Shown here one piece after another: positions 1 through 13,278 of a stretch of DNA of 64,000 nucleotides. Under the pieces are notes generated by a model, which was not told the origin of the DNA, did not search any database, and worked only from the letters and a program-made list of their open reading frames with translations. Made by a program: the position numbers and the translations under genes. Source of the stretch: Zoogloea sp. (GTDB taxonomy: Bacteria > Pseudomonadota > Gammaproteobacteria > Burkholderiales > Rhodocyclaceae); assembly GCF_023150065.1 (NCBI RefSeq), contig NZ_JAKLLN010000005.1, positions 1 to 64,000 of the forward strand, given 5' to 3'. Position 1 is the first letter of the stretch. Every line of letters begins with the position of its first letter.

Positions 1-76
1 AACCGCCCGGTGCGGACCCGCATGCCGGGTGGTGTGGGAGGGGAACGGTCAGATTATCTGACCGCCCCTATCCCGA
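1..76 (+). ncRNA. 3' end of a bacterial group II intron (domain V and VI), truncated by the window edge
   Basis: ACCGCCCGGTGCGG-ACCC-GCATGCCGGGTGGT hairpin (domain V-like), followed by GGGAGGGGAACGGTCAGATTATCTGACCGCCCCTATCCCGAT, a second hairpin with an unpaired A near the 3' side (domain VI-like) and a terminal AT. Confidence 0.6.
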
Positions 77-246
77 TTAAAACAACAAACAACAACACTC
101 GCAGAAACACCGTAGCAGGCGTCTACGGCTTCCACTGCGGAACCAATACCACCTCAAAAGCCCAGGCTGCAGCCATCATCATCGATGACTGCAGCTGTCT
201 ACGGTCGCTGCTGAATTGCCCCGGATTTCCTAGACGCTCCCGTTCC

Positions 247-1252
247 TCAAAAGATACCGCCGTTCGTACTCGATCGGCGACAGTTGGTCGTTGTTGTTGT
301 GCCTGCGATTCGGGTTGTAGAACAGCTCAATGTAATCGAACACATCCGCACGGGGGTCATCTCATCTCGGGTCGGGTAGATTCGGGGCTTGATCCGCTCC
401 CGCTTGAGGAGCTGGAAGAAGCTCTCAACCACCGCGTTGTCGTGGCAGTTCCCGCGCCGGCTCATGCTGGGCTTGAGTCGATGCGCTTTCAGGAAATCCT
501 GCCAGTCATGGCTGCTGAACTGGCTGCCCTGGGCGACATGCACCAGCACCTCCTGCACAGGTTTGCGGCGCCAGACGGCCATCAGCAAGGTGCCGATGGC
601 CAGATCGCGGGTGATCTGCCCCCCATCGACTAACCGACGATCTGGCGTGAGAACAGATCGAGCACCACCGACAGGTACAGCCACCCTTCGTGGGTTCGGA
701 TGTAAGTGATGTCGGTTACCCACGCCGTGTTGGGCTAGGCCACGTCGAACGCCGGCTTCAGGTGGTTCGGTGCCACCACGGCTGGCTTTCCGCTGCGCAA
801 CCCCGGCCGACGTGTGTAGCCCGTCTGGGACTTCCAGCCGGCCTGGCGCATTAGCCGGGCGACCCGATGCTTGCCGCAGCGTTTGCCTAGGGTGCGCAGA
901 CCTTGCGATAGCCATACACCCGTCCGCTCTCGATCCAGGGTTGATGCGCGAGGACGCTCACGCGCCGGTCGTCCTGACTGCGCTTCGAGTGAGGCTCGCG
1001 GCGCCACGCGTAGTAGCCGCTGTGATGCACCGCCAGCACCGCGCACAGGCGCCGCACCGGGTGATGCGCTTCCTGGCCCTGAATGAACGCGTACTTCACC
1101 CGGACTGCCTGGGAAAGTACGCGGCGGCCTTTCTTAGAATGTCGCGCTCCTCGGTCACCCGACGCAGTTCCGCCTTCAGGCGCCGGATCTCGTCGGACTG
1201 GCTGTCCTGCTGGGCGCGCTGCGCAGGTGGAACCCCGTAGCGTTTGATCCAC
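247..1252 (-). pseudogene. IS3-family transposase OrfB, split over three frames
   Basis: OrfB-like pieces in ORFs 887-1252 (YAFIQGQEAHHPVRRLCAVLAVHHSGYYAW), 735-1046 and 247-915 (LKAHRLKPSMSRRGNCHDNAVVESFFQLLKRERI). Confidence 0.8.
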
Positions 1253-1386
1253 GCGTACTGGCTGTGGCTGCTAACGCCAAGCCGGGCCGCCACTTCAGCG
1301 ACCGGATGACCTCGCTCCGTCACTTGCCGTACTGCCTCGGCCTTGAACTCTCCAGTGAAGCGTTGCTGCGACTTCTTCGTTTCCAT
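1096..1386 (-). CDS. IS3-family transposase OrfA (HTH)
   Basis: METKKSQQRFTGEFKAEAVRQVTERGHPVAEVAARLGVSSHSQYAWIKRYG...EIRRLKAELRRVTEERDILRKAAAYF, typical IS3 OrfA. Confidence 0.85.
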   Translation of the reverse strand: METKKSQQRFTGEFKAEAVRQVTERGHPVAEVAARLGVSSHSQYAWIKRYGVPPAQRAQQDSQSDEIRRLKAELRRVTEERDILRKAAAYFPRQSG

Positions 1387-1577
1387 GAACGCCTCCGATT
1401 TGCCTCCGTTGTGAGGCTACAGGGTGTCTAGGAAACCCGGGACGATTCAGTCGGTGGCGTCGCTCGGGATGCAGGCTTGAGCGGACACTATCCTCATCCT
1501 GATGGTGCGGGTTTTCGGTGAGGCGCGCTCGCCTCACCACCGTCTGCCCATCATTGTTTTCAGTGTGTTATGGACCT

Positions 1578-2768
1578 TCAGTCTTCAGGCTGGACTTGCC
1601 GCTGGAGGGCCACCAGCAGGAGCATGCCGGCGGCCATGACCCAGGCTGCGACGATCAGTGCGCCCTGGTAGCTACCGGTCGCTGTTGCGATGTAGCCTGC
1701 CATGGCGGGGGCGACGATCTGTGCGACACCGTAGCTGAGGGTCAGCCGGGCCATGGCTTTTGCTGGGTTTGCGGGAAAGCAGCGTCCGATGATCGAAAGG
1801 GTCAGGCTGACGATGCCGACAAAAGTGCCACCGTAAAGTACGGCGCTGAGCAGGTTGGCTGTTGTGCCGTCACTCAGGGCAGGCAGAAGGATGGAGACAA
1901 TCTGCAGGCCATAGGCGAGGAGCAGGGCGGGGATCTGGCCCAGATTGCTGGCGATGCGATCCCAGAGAAAGCAGGAGGGGGCGGCCGCCAGGCCGACGAT
2001 GACCCATACCCATCCCCCTTTACCTGCCAGAAGTGGCAGTTTCTCGACAATGGCAATGATGAACGTGGCGCTGATCACATAGCCGAATCCGGCACAGAAA
2101 TAGGCGGCGATGAACAGCTGCATCCAGCGCTTGGAAGGGGCTGCGGGCAAGGCCTTGGCAGCCTGGGTGGCGATGGCGGCTGGGGCGGGCAGCCAGAACC
2201 AGGCTGGCAGGAAGAACGCGACGCCGAGCAGGCCGAGACCGATCCACTGGCCATCCCAGGCGAGATTGCCCACCATGGCGGCGACTGCCAACCCGGATAC
2301 CACGATACCCAGCCCGATGCCGGCGAAATGCAGGCCGAGCTCGGGGCGATGACCGTGGCGGATCAGCCAGTTCAGGACCAGTCCTGAAGCGATCAGCAGT
2401 CCTGCCGTACTCGATAGCCCGGAGACGAAGCGCAGGGCGACCCACAGGTTGATGTCCTGGGTCATGCCCATCGCGGCGGTGCTGACGACTGCGACGACCA
2501 GGCCGATTCGGTAGAGCCGGAACTTGCGGCTCAGATCGCTGATGGTGGCGGCAATCAGGGCGCCGGTGATGTAGCCCACGTAGTTGAAGGTGGCCAGCCA
2601 GCCGCCGGCCAGATCGGTCAGGCCGGCTTCTCCCCGCATGATCGGCAGAAGCGGGGTGTAGGCGAAGCGTGCCAGCCCCACGGTGAGGATCAGGGCGCAG
2701 ATACCTGCAAAAATCACGCGGTAGCGATCGGCCGCACCGGGAGTGGAAAGGGCGTTGGAAGCCTGCAT
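1578..2768 (-). CDS. MFS transporter (YbfB/YjiJ-like)
   Basis: 396 aa, multiple hydrophobic segments, LALRFVSGL-type MFS character; divergent to an AraC regulator. Confidence 0.75.
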   Translation of the reverse strand: MQASNALSTPGAADRYRVIFAGICALILTVGLARFAYTPLLPIMRGEAGLTDLAGGWLATFNYVGYITGALIAATISDLSRKFRLYRIGLVVAVVSTAAMGMTQDINLWVALRFVSGLSSTAGLLIASGLVLNWLIRHGHRPELGLHFAGIGLGIVVSGLAVAAMVGNLAWDGQWIGLGLLGVAFFLPAWFWLPAPAAIATQAAKALPAAPSKRWMQLFIAAYFCAGFGYVISATFIIAIVEKLPLLAGKGGWVWVIVGLAAAPSCFLWDRIASNLGQIPALLLAYGLQIVSILLPALSDGTTANLLSAVLYGGTFVGIVSLTLSIIGRCFPANPAKAMARLTLSYGVAQIVAPAMAGYIATATGSYQGALIVAAWVMAAGMLLLVALQRQVQPED

Positions 2769-2874
2769 GCTGTTCTCTCTTTATCGGGTTTTATGTTCAG
2801 CATGCTAGGCCTTGGCGCGCTGGGCTGCTTTCGATAGCATGACTTTATGTGTTGATGAGCCGACAGATCTGAAG

Positions 2875-3669
2875 ATGGCACCCTTGAATTTTGACGCTGG
2901 CTGGACCTCGGTCGAGGTACCCGAGATCGAAAGTCTGTCCCGACCAGTGCGGCTGCGCTCGCAGAGCTTGCCCGCACGGCACATCTTTCCGATGCATTCC
3001 CATCGCTGGAATCAGTTCGTTTATGCGACGGCTGGCACCCTGGTGGTGACGGTCGAGGATTGCTGGTACGTCATTACCCCGGAGCAGGCGATCTGGGTAC
3101 CGACTGGGGTTGTGCACACCACAGGTGCCTTGCATGGCGCCGAGTTCCGCAATCTGTACGTGGCTGATCAGCCGGGTCTCGGCATGCCGCACCGCTGTAC
3201 CGTGCTCTCGGTCACGCCATTTCTGCGCGCCTTGATCGTCGAGTTGGTGGATATCGACCGACGAGGTGAGGAGGAGCGCTACATCACCCGGGTCAATCAG
3301 CTCATCCTGGATCAGTTACGTCGACTTCCGGTGCAGGATCTGCGCCTGCCCTGGCCCCGCAGCCCTCAGCTGAGGCGCTTGTGTGAGGCGCTCTATGCCA
3401 GTCCGGCGGATCCGCGCGGAGTGGATGAGTGGGGGGCGGAGCTGGGGGCATCCGCCCGTACCCTGGCCCGGCGCTTCGAGCGGGAGCTGGGGATCAGCCT
3501 GAGGGAATGGCGTCATCGCCTGAGGTTGTTCCGTGCCCTGGAGTGGTTGGGTGCAGGGCGCAGCGTGACCGAGATCGCGCTGGAGCTGGGCTATGCGTCG
3601 ACCTCGGCCTTCACCTACATGTTTCGACAAGAGATGGGATGCAGCCCCACCGAATGGCGTGGAAAGTGA
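2875..3669 (+). CDS. AraC-family transcriptional regulator with cupin-like N-terminus
   Basis: C-terminal LGASARTLARRFERELGISLREWRHRLRLFRALEWLGAGRSVTEIALELGYASTSAFTYMFRQEMGCSPTEWR; start codon uncertain. Confidence 0.85.
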   Translation: MAPLNFDAGWTSVEVPEIESLSRPVRLRSQSLPARHIFPMHSHRWNQFVYATAGTLVVTVEDCWYVITPEQAIWVPTGVVHTTGALHGAEFRNLYVADQPGLGMPHRCTVLSVTPFLRALIVELVDIDRRGEEERYITRVNQLILDQLRRLPVQDLRLPWPRSPQLRRLCEALYASPADPRGVDEWGAELGASARTLARRFERELGISLREWRHRLRLFRALEWLGAGRSVTEIALELGYASTSAFTYMFRQEMGCSPTEWRGK

Positions 3670-3671
3670 TG

Positions 3672-5378
3672 TCAATGTGCCTGCTGCTCAGTCAGCCGGC
3701 TGGCCACGTGGCGGGCCATGCTGGCGGCCAGCTCCTGCTCGGCAACGAAGACCTCGCCCAGCTTCTCCTTGCGCAACAGGGTGGCGCCGTCTTCGGTTTC
3801 CGATCGGAGTACGGCCTCGATGCCGGGGTTGAGTTTGCGAGCAATATCCACCATCTTGCGACTGGATACGGGGTCGGGAATGGTCACGACCAGCATGGCA
3901 GCCTTGGTGATATGGGCCTGGACCAGCACGATGGGGTCGGAAGCATCCCCCGTCACGGCCGCCTTGCCGCGCTTGCGCAGCGCCTCCACAACCTCCCGGT
4001 TGCTGTCTGCCACCACGTAGTGGATATGGGCTCGATCCAGAGTCGCTGCGATGTGCCGGCCAACCCGCCCACAGCCGACGAGGACCACCTGGTCGGACAG
4101 CAGTTTGCGGTCGGTGGACATGGGCAGGGCGGCGAGGGGGTCGTCACGCAGATCCAGTTTGCGGGCCCAGGCCGAGCGGGCCCTGGCCCACGACTGCGCC
4201 GGGCCGATGGCGGCAAAGAGCAGGGCATTCAGAGCGATTGAGATCAGCGCGCCGGCCAGGATCAGGTTCTGTCCTTCAAGGCTCAGCAGACCCAGGCTCA
4301 GGCCGAGGCCCGCCAGAATGAAGGAGAACTCGCCGATCTGGGCGAGGCTGGCCCCTACCGTGAGGGCCGTGTTGAGGGGATAGCGGAAGGCCAGCACCAG
4401 GCCCACCGCGGCTACGGTCTTGCCGACCAGGATGATGGCGACCACAGCCAGCACCCGCAAAGGCTCATCCATCAACATCCGGGGGTCGAAGAGCATGCCC
4501 ACCGACACGAAAAACAGCACCGAGAAGGCGTCCCGCAGGGGGAGCGAGTCTTCTGCCGCGCGATGGCTGAACTCGGATTCACGCATCATCATCCCGGCAA
4601 AGAAGGCGCCCAGGGCGAAGGACACGTCGAACAGGGCTGCCGATGCGTAGGCTACCCCTACGGAGGCGGTGATCACGCACAGGGTGAACAGCTCCCGGGA
4701 GCCGGTGCGAGCCACCAGCCACAGCAGGCGCGGGAAGGCCCGTCCGCCCACGATCAGCATCAAGGCGATGAAGGCGGACACCTTGGCCAGGGTCAGGCCG
4801 ATGGTCAGGGCCAAGGCCTTGTAGTCGGCGCCGGAGGCAGTTTCACTGCCACCAAGCAGGGGGGCAAGGGCGGGCAGCAGTACCAGCACCAGTACCATCG
4901 CCAGGTCTTCCACTACCAGCCAGCCCACTGCGATGCGTCCGTTGGTCGAGTCCAGCAGACCCTTGGCCTCCAGGGCCCGCAGCAGCACCACCGTGCTGGC
5001 CACCGACAGGGCGAGACCGAACACCACGGCTTCGCCGGTCGGCCAGCCCCACCACAAAGCCGTGGCAGCGCCGAGGAGGGTGGCCACGGTGATCTGCACG
5101 ATCGCTCCGGGCACCGCTATCTTGCGTACGGCGAGCAGGTCACCCAGGGAGAAGTGGAGGCCGACGCCGAACATCAGCAACATCACGCCGATCTCCGCCA
5201 GCTGGCCGGCCAGGGCCAGATCTCCGACGAAGCCTGGTGTGCCCGGGCCGATGGCAACACCGGCCAGCAGGTAGCCGACCAACGGTGGCATGCGCAGACG
5301 CGACGCAATCAGTCCAAGGACCATGGCGAGGCCGAAACCGGCGGCAATCAGGGCAATCAGCGAAACGTTATGGGGCAT
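3672..5378 (-). CDS. CPA2 cation:proton antiporter with TrkA-N domain (YbaL/KefB-like)
   Basis: N-terminal antiporter membrane domain, GRVGRHIAATLDRAHIHYVVADSNREVVEALRKRGKAAVTGDASD NAD-binding domain. Confidence 0.85.
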   Translation of the reverse strand: MPHNVSLIALIAAGFGLAMVLGLIASRLRMPPLVGYLLAGVAIGPGTPGFVGDLALAGQLAEIGVMLLMFGVGLHFSLGDLLAVRKIAVPGAIVQITVATLLGAATALWWGWPTGEAVVFGLALSVASTVVLLRALEAKGLLDSTNGRIAVGWLVVEDLAMVLVLVLLPALAPLLGGSETASGADYKALALTIGLTLAKVSAFIALMLIVGGRAFPRLLWLVARTGSRELFTLCVITASVGVAYASAALFDVSFALGAFFAGMMMRESEFSHRAAEDSLPLRDAFSVLFFVSVGMLFDPRMLMDEPLRVLAVVAIILVGKTVAAVGLVLAFRYPLNTALTVGASLAQIGEFSFILAGLGLSLGLLSLEGQNLILAGALISIALNALLFAAIGPAQSWARARSAWARKLDLRDDPLAALPMSTDRKLLSDQVVLVGCGRVGRHIAATLDRAHIHYVVADSNREVVEALRKRGKAAVTGDASDPIVLVQAHITKAAMLVVTIPDPVSSRKMVDIARKLNPGIEAVLRSETEDGATLLRKEKLGEVFVAEQELAASMARHVASRLTEQQAH

Positions 5379-5469
5379 GTCGGAAAAGGGGTGGGGTCAA
5401 GGGCATCCGCCTGTTCGATGTCAGACAGCCCAGCCGGTTCTTGAAAAATTCGAGCTTCTGCCTGGAAGC

Positions 5470-5976
5470 TCAAAAGGCCCCCATGGCCAGGCCTGCGGCA
5501 AAGGCAGCGCCAAGCTCCTCGCCCTTCAGCAGATCGGAGGCGGGGACATGTTTGGGTGCAAGGATGGCTTCGGGCGTCTGGGCCCGGGTGCAGATGATCA
5601 GTGGCGGAGCGATGTCGCGCAAACGCCAGCCCGTGGCGATCCGTGCAATCTGGCGCGCGGCATTGCTGCCGTCACTGCCGGCACAGATCAGTGTTGCATA
5701 GGGACGGCCATTGATCCGGTCCAGGACAGGATAGTAACAGCGGTCGAAGAAATCCTTCATCAGACCGGCGATGGCAGCCAGATTTTCCGGTGTCGCGAAG
5801 ACATAGCCGTCGGCGGCCAGTACGTCGTCCGGGCCTGCGTCGGGCGCGCGCAGCACACGCACCTCGACCCCGGGCTCGGTGCCGGCACCCTGCGCCACGG
5901 CGTCGATCATCTGATGCGTGGCACCGGTCATGGAGTGGTAGATGAGCAGCAGGGTCTTGCGGGAGGGGTCGGGCAT
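5470..5976 (-). CDS. Flavodoxin/NAD(P)H-dependent FMN reductase-like protein
   Basis: LLIYHSMTGATHQMIDAVAQGA flavodoxin-like N-terminus. Confidence 0.65.
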   Translation of the reverse strand: MPDPSRKTLLLIYHSMTGATHQMIDAVAQGAGTEPGVEVRVLRAPDAGPDDVLAADGYVFATPENLAAIAGLMKDFFDRCYYPVLDRINGRPYATLICAGSDGSNAARQIARIATGWRLRDIAPPLIICTRAQTPEAILAPKHVPASDLLKGEELGAAFAAGLAMGAF

Positions 5977-6214
5977 GGTCTGAGGGCCTGAGCGGGCGTA
6001 ACTGCCTGAGTGTGAGACTAGGCGGCACCCCGACGGTGGTCAATCGTGCCTTCCCCTGATACGGGGCCTGGCCCTGCGGCCGCCGCCTTTGCGCCACGTC
6101 AAGGGGAGCGGCGGTACGCCCGCTAAGATGAGGGCATTGTTGCGCTGCATAGCCCCGCAGCAGACGGGGCCCGCGGATTGGGGGAGACGCCTCACCTTCC
6201 AGCTGGGAGTAGCA

Positions 6215-9784
<3,570 letters not shown>

Positions 9785-9793
9785 GAGCCCGCC

Positions 9794-10807
9794 ATGATCG
9801 ACCTGTCCACCGATTACCTTGGCCTGCGCCTCAAAAACCCCCTGGTGCCCTCGGCCTCACCGCTTTCAAAATCCCTCGATTCCCTGCTGCTCCTCGAGGA
9901 TGCGGGGGCTGCTGCGGTGGTGCTGCACTCCCTGTATGAGGAGGAGCTCATCGCCGAGGACGCCATGACCGAGCGCTTCCTGCTCCACGGTGAGCTCCAC
10001 GACGCCGAGGCCACCGGCTTCCTGCCCGACCATGGCAATTTCCAGGGTGCCCTCGAGCGCTACCTGGAGCATCTGCGTCTGGCCAAGCTGCGCCTCGGCA
10101 TCCCGGTGATCGCCAGCCTCAACGGCGTCACGCCCTCGGGGTGGATCGACCTGGGCAAGGAGCTGCAGAGCGCCGGCGCCGACGCCCTCGAGCTGAACGT
10201 CTATCACGTGGCTGCCGACCCCCTGGAAAGCGGCGACGCGGTGGAGGCCCGCTATGTCGCCCTGCTCACCGAGCTGCGTCGGGTGGTGGAGATTCCGGTG
10301 GTCATGAAGCTGTCGCCCTTCTTCTCGTCGCTGCCCCATTTCGTCCAGCGCCTGGAAGAGGCCGGCGCCGCTGGCGTGGCTCTGTTCAACCGTTTCTTCC
10401 AGCCCGACATCGACCTGCAGACCCGGGAGATGGTCGAGCAACTGCACCTGTCGAGCCGCGAAGAGGCCCTGCTGCGCATCCGCTGGATCGCCATCCTGCG
10501 CAGCCACACGTCCATCACCCTGGCGGCCACCGGCGGCGTGTATGGGCATGAAGAGGCCATGAAGCTGCTCCTCGCCGGGGCCGACGTGGTGCATCTGGCG
10601 TCGTGTCTGCTGGCCCATGGCCCGGCACATCTGGGGCACATCCTGCGGGGCATGGCGGCGTGGATGGAGGAGGGGGAATACGCCTCCGTCGCCCAGCTCA
10701 AGGCCAGCATGAGCCTGGGCCATCTGCGCGACCCGAGTGCCCTGGTGCGCCAGTCCTACATCCGGGTGCTGGACAGCTTCACCCCCAGGGCGGGGGTGTG
10801 GCGATAA
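9794..10807 (+). CDS. Dihydroorotate dehydrogenase-like protein
   Basis: MIDLSTDYLGLRLKNPLVPSASPLSKSLDSL...; DHOD-like TIM barrel; immediately follows nifJ. Confidence 0.8.
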   Translation: MIDLSTDYLGLRLKNPLVPSASPLSKSLDSLLLLEDAGAAAVVLHSLYEEELIAEDAMTERFLLHGELHDAEATGFLPDHGNFQGALERYLEHLRLAKLRLGIPVIASLNGVTPSGWIDLGKELQSAGADALELNVYHVAADPLESGDAVEARYVALLTELRRVVEIPVVMKLSPFFSSLPHFVQRLEEAGAAGVALFNRFFQPDIDLQTREMVEQLHLSSREEALLRIRWIAILRSHTSITLAATGGVYGHEEAMKLLLAGADVVHLASCLLAHGPAHLGHILRGMAAWMEEGEYASVAQLKASMSLGHLRDPSALVRQSYIRVLDSFTPRAGVWR

Positions 10808-10810
10808 GGG

Positions 10811-11413
10811 CTACAGCCGGGTCGAGGCCCGGCTGCGGGCGTCCTGCAAGGCCTTCTGGCCGGTCTGGTGGAATGCCTTCTTTCTGTCTGCGGCCGCTGC
10901 AGGCGCAGGGGCGACGAGCATCGCCTGGCTGACTGCACCGGGTTCGGCCAGCCCCGCGGGGCCACCATCCCAGAACACGTGCCCGGCTTCTTCCTGGCAG
11001 TCCACCTCGCCAAAGGCGATGCAGCGGGTGTAGGCCTGCTTGATGGCGTCCTGCCGGTCGGCGGAGAAGGCATAGCCGAAGCGTTGGTCGTCCTCCGAGC
11101 GGGCCAGCACGATGGCGATGAAACCGGGGCCGTCATAGTGGGCCACCATCTCGCAGCTGCCCTTGGCCTTGTTGTGCTGCAGGGTGCTGCGGCAGGTGCT
11201 CATGGCGGTGGCCACGGCGTCGCCGGGCTTGCTGGCACCGTAAGACCAGGCCAGATTCACCCGCCCGCCGTCGTCGCGGATGGCCACGATGGCGCTGGCG
11301 GCCTGACTGTCGGGGATGGGGGCCAGGGCCAGCAAGCCGAGGGACAGCCCAATGCCCCTGATAAGCCGGGAACTCACGGCCGGCCAGGAGAAAGACGGGA
11401 AAAGAGGCTTCAA
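10811..11413 (-). CDS. Secreted DUF4189-like protein
   Basis: Signal peptide then SAIVAIRDDGGRVNLAWSYGASKPGDAVATAMSTCR. Confidence 0.6.
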   Translation of the reverse strand: MKPLFPSFSWPAVSSRLIRGIGLSLGLLALAPIPDSQAASAIVAIRDDGGRVNLAWSYGASKPGDAVATAMSTCRSTLQHNKAKGSCEMVAHYDGPGFIAIVLARSEDDQRFGYAFSADRQDAIKQAYTRCIAFGEVDCQEEAGHVFWDGGPAGLAEPGAVSQAMLVAPAPAAAADRKKAFHQTGQKALQDARSRASTRL

Positions 11414-11818
11414 GATGGAATCCTTTGTAATCAGTGATCAACCAATTGCAAAGGCAGAAGCAGACATGCGCAGGCGCTGACCGGGCTGGAGATCCAGCAT
11501 GCGGGCAACCCGGCTATCCCGTTTGATCGGGACCCGTGGCTTTGCGTCCTGCAGTTGCCTGCAGTTTGCCTTTAATGGCTACAGACTAGCACCGTGATTT
11601 CAAATGTGAACCAGCGTAAAACACGGGCCGTGACATGCGCCACGTACCACCGCCACATGGGGTAGGAATGGGGTCGAAGGCGATCAGCGACACTTGCGGT
11701 GAGTACCGACAAAGCCGACAAAAGCGCTGTCGCAAAGTCGCCAGAGGAGCCTGGATGGCCGCCTTAGGGTGATCTCAAGATACTGTAGGGAAAAGGGTTT
11801 TCCGGTTTCTGGCGGTGC

Positions 11819-11834
11819 TGGCGCGGAATCTGCA
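11819..11834 (+). promoter_or_regulatory. Putative sigma54 -24/-12 promoter of nifENX operon
   Basis: TGGCGCGGAATCTGCA: GG and GC at correct spacing (consensus TGGCACG-N4-TTGCW), about 37 bp upstream of nifE ATG. Confidence 0.65.
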
Positions 11835-11870
11835 TAGAAAGGGCATCCCCACCTTTTTCTGGAGATTCCG

Positions 11871-13277
11871 ATGGATGCCCGAGTGTCGGCGAAGATCCAG
11901 TCCGTGTTCGAGGAACCGGCCTGCGAGCACAACCAGAACAAGGACGAAAAGGCCCGCAAGAAGGGCTGCACCAAGCAGCTCTCGCCCGGTGCCGCGGCAG
12001 GTGGTTGCGCCTTCGACGGGGCCAAGATCGCCCTGCAGCCCATCGCCGATGTGGCCCACCTGGTGCACGGCCCGATAGCCTGCGAAGGCAACTCCTGGGA
12101 CAACCGCAATTCCTCCACCAGCGGCCCCCAGCTCTACCGCACCGGCTTCACCACCGACATCGGCGAGCTGGACGTGATCTACGGGGGCGAGAAGCGCCTC
12201 TTCAAGTCGATCCGCGAAATCATCGAAAAGTACGACCCGCCGGCCGTCTTTGTGTACCAGACCTGCGTCACCGCCCTGATTGGCGACGACATCGAGGCGG
12301 TGTGCAAGCGCGCGGCCGAGAAGTTCGGCAAGCCGGTGGTGCCCGTGAATGCGCCGGGCTTCGTCGGCCCCAAGAACCTGGGCAACAAGCTGGGGGCCGA
12401 GGCGCTGCTCGACTACGTGATCGGCACCGAAGAGCCCGAGCTGACCACGCCCTACGACATCAACATCATCGGCGAGTACAACCTGGCCGGCGAGCTGTGG
12501 CAGATCCGCCCGCTCCTGGACGCCCTGGGCATCCGCATCCTGTCGTGCATCTCCGGCGATGGCCGCTACCACGAAGTAGCCCAGAGCCACCGGGCCCGGG
12601 CGGCGATGATGGTGTGCTCCAAGTCGATGATCAACGTCGCCCGCAAGATGGAGGAGCGCTACGGTATCCCCTTCTTCGAGGGCTCGTTCTACGGCATCGA
12701 GGACATGAGCGACACCCTGCGTCAGCTGGCCCGGCTGCTGGTGCAGCGTGGTGCCCCGGCAGATCTGCTGGCGCGCACCGAGGCCCTGATCGCCGTCGAA
12801 GAGAAGCGCGCCTGGGATCGCATCGCCGCCTACCGCCCGCGCCTGGAGGGCAAGAAGGTGCTGCTCATCACCGGCGGCGTGAAGAGCTGGTCGGTGGTGG
12901 CGGCCCTGCAGGAGGCCGGCCTCGAAGTGGTGGGCACCAGCGTCAAGAAGTCCACCAAGGAAGACAAGGAGAAGATCAAGGAGATCATGGGTGAGGACGC
13001 CCACATGATCGACGACATGACCCCCCGAGAGATGTTCAAGATGCTCCGCGACGCCCGCGCCGACATCATGCTCTCCGGCGGGCGCAGCCAATTTGTAGCC
13101 CTCAAGGCCAAGATGCCGTGGCTCGACATCAACCAGGAACGCCACTACGCCTACGCCGGCTACGAGGGCATGGTCGACCTGGTGCGGGAGATCTCCAAGA
13201 CCCTGTTCAACCCGGTGTGGGAGCAGGTGCGGGCGCCGGCTCCGTGGGAGACGCCGGCCCTCGAGGAGGCGTGCTGA
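11871..13277 (+). CDS. nifE: Nitrogenase FeMo-cofactor scaffold NifE
   Basis: [34 protein letters not shown]; NifD-like fold, followed by nifN/nifX. Confidence 0.95.
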   Translation: MDARVSAKIQSVFEEPACEHNQNKDEKARKKGCTKQLSPGAAAGGCAFDGAKIALQPIADVAHLVHGPIACEGNSWDNRNSSTSGPQLYRTGFTTDIGELDVIYGGEKRLFKSIREIIEKYDPPAVFVYQTCVTALIGDDIEAVCKRAAEKFGKPVVPVNAPGFVGPKNLGNKLGAEALLDYVIGTEEPELTTPYDINIIGEYNLAGELWQIRPLLDALGIRILSCISGDGRYHEVAQSHRARAAMMVCSKSMINVARKMEERYGIPFFEGSFYGIEDMSDTLRQLARLLVQRGAPADLLARTEALIAVEEKRAWDRIAAYRPRLEGKKVLLITGGVKSWSVVAALQEAGLEVVGTSVKKSTKEDKEKIKEIMGEDAHMIDDMTPREMFKMLRDARADIMLSGGRSQFVALKAKMPWLDINQERHYAYAGYEGMVDLVREISKTLFNPVWEQVRAPAPWETPALEEAC

Positions 13278-13278
13278 G

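Larger units (their letters stand above)
212..1449 (-). mobile_element. Decayed IS3-family insertion sequence
   Basis: Imperfect terminal inverted repeats TGAATTGCCCCGGATTTCCTAGAC (left, 212) and TGAATCGTCCCGGGTTTCCTAGAC (right end, inward from 1449); OrfA/OrfB-like ORFs inside; no matching target duplication seen. Confidence 0.8.

Noticed and set aside
6120-6160. Possible sigma54 promoter GGGCATTGTTGCGCTGCAT upstream of nifJ
   Set aside because: GG-to-GC spacing is off by one and no TGT-N10-ACA was seen nearby.
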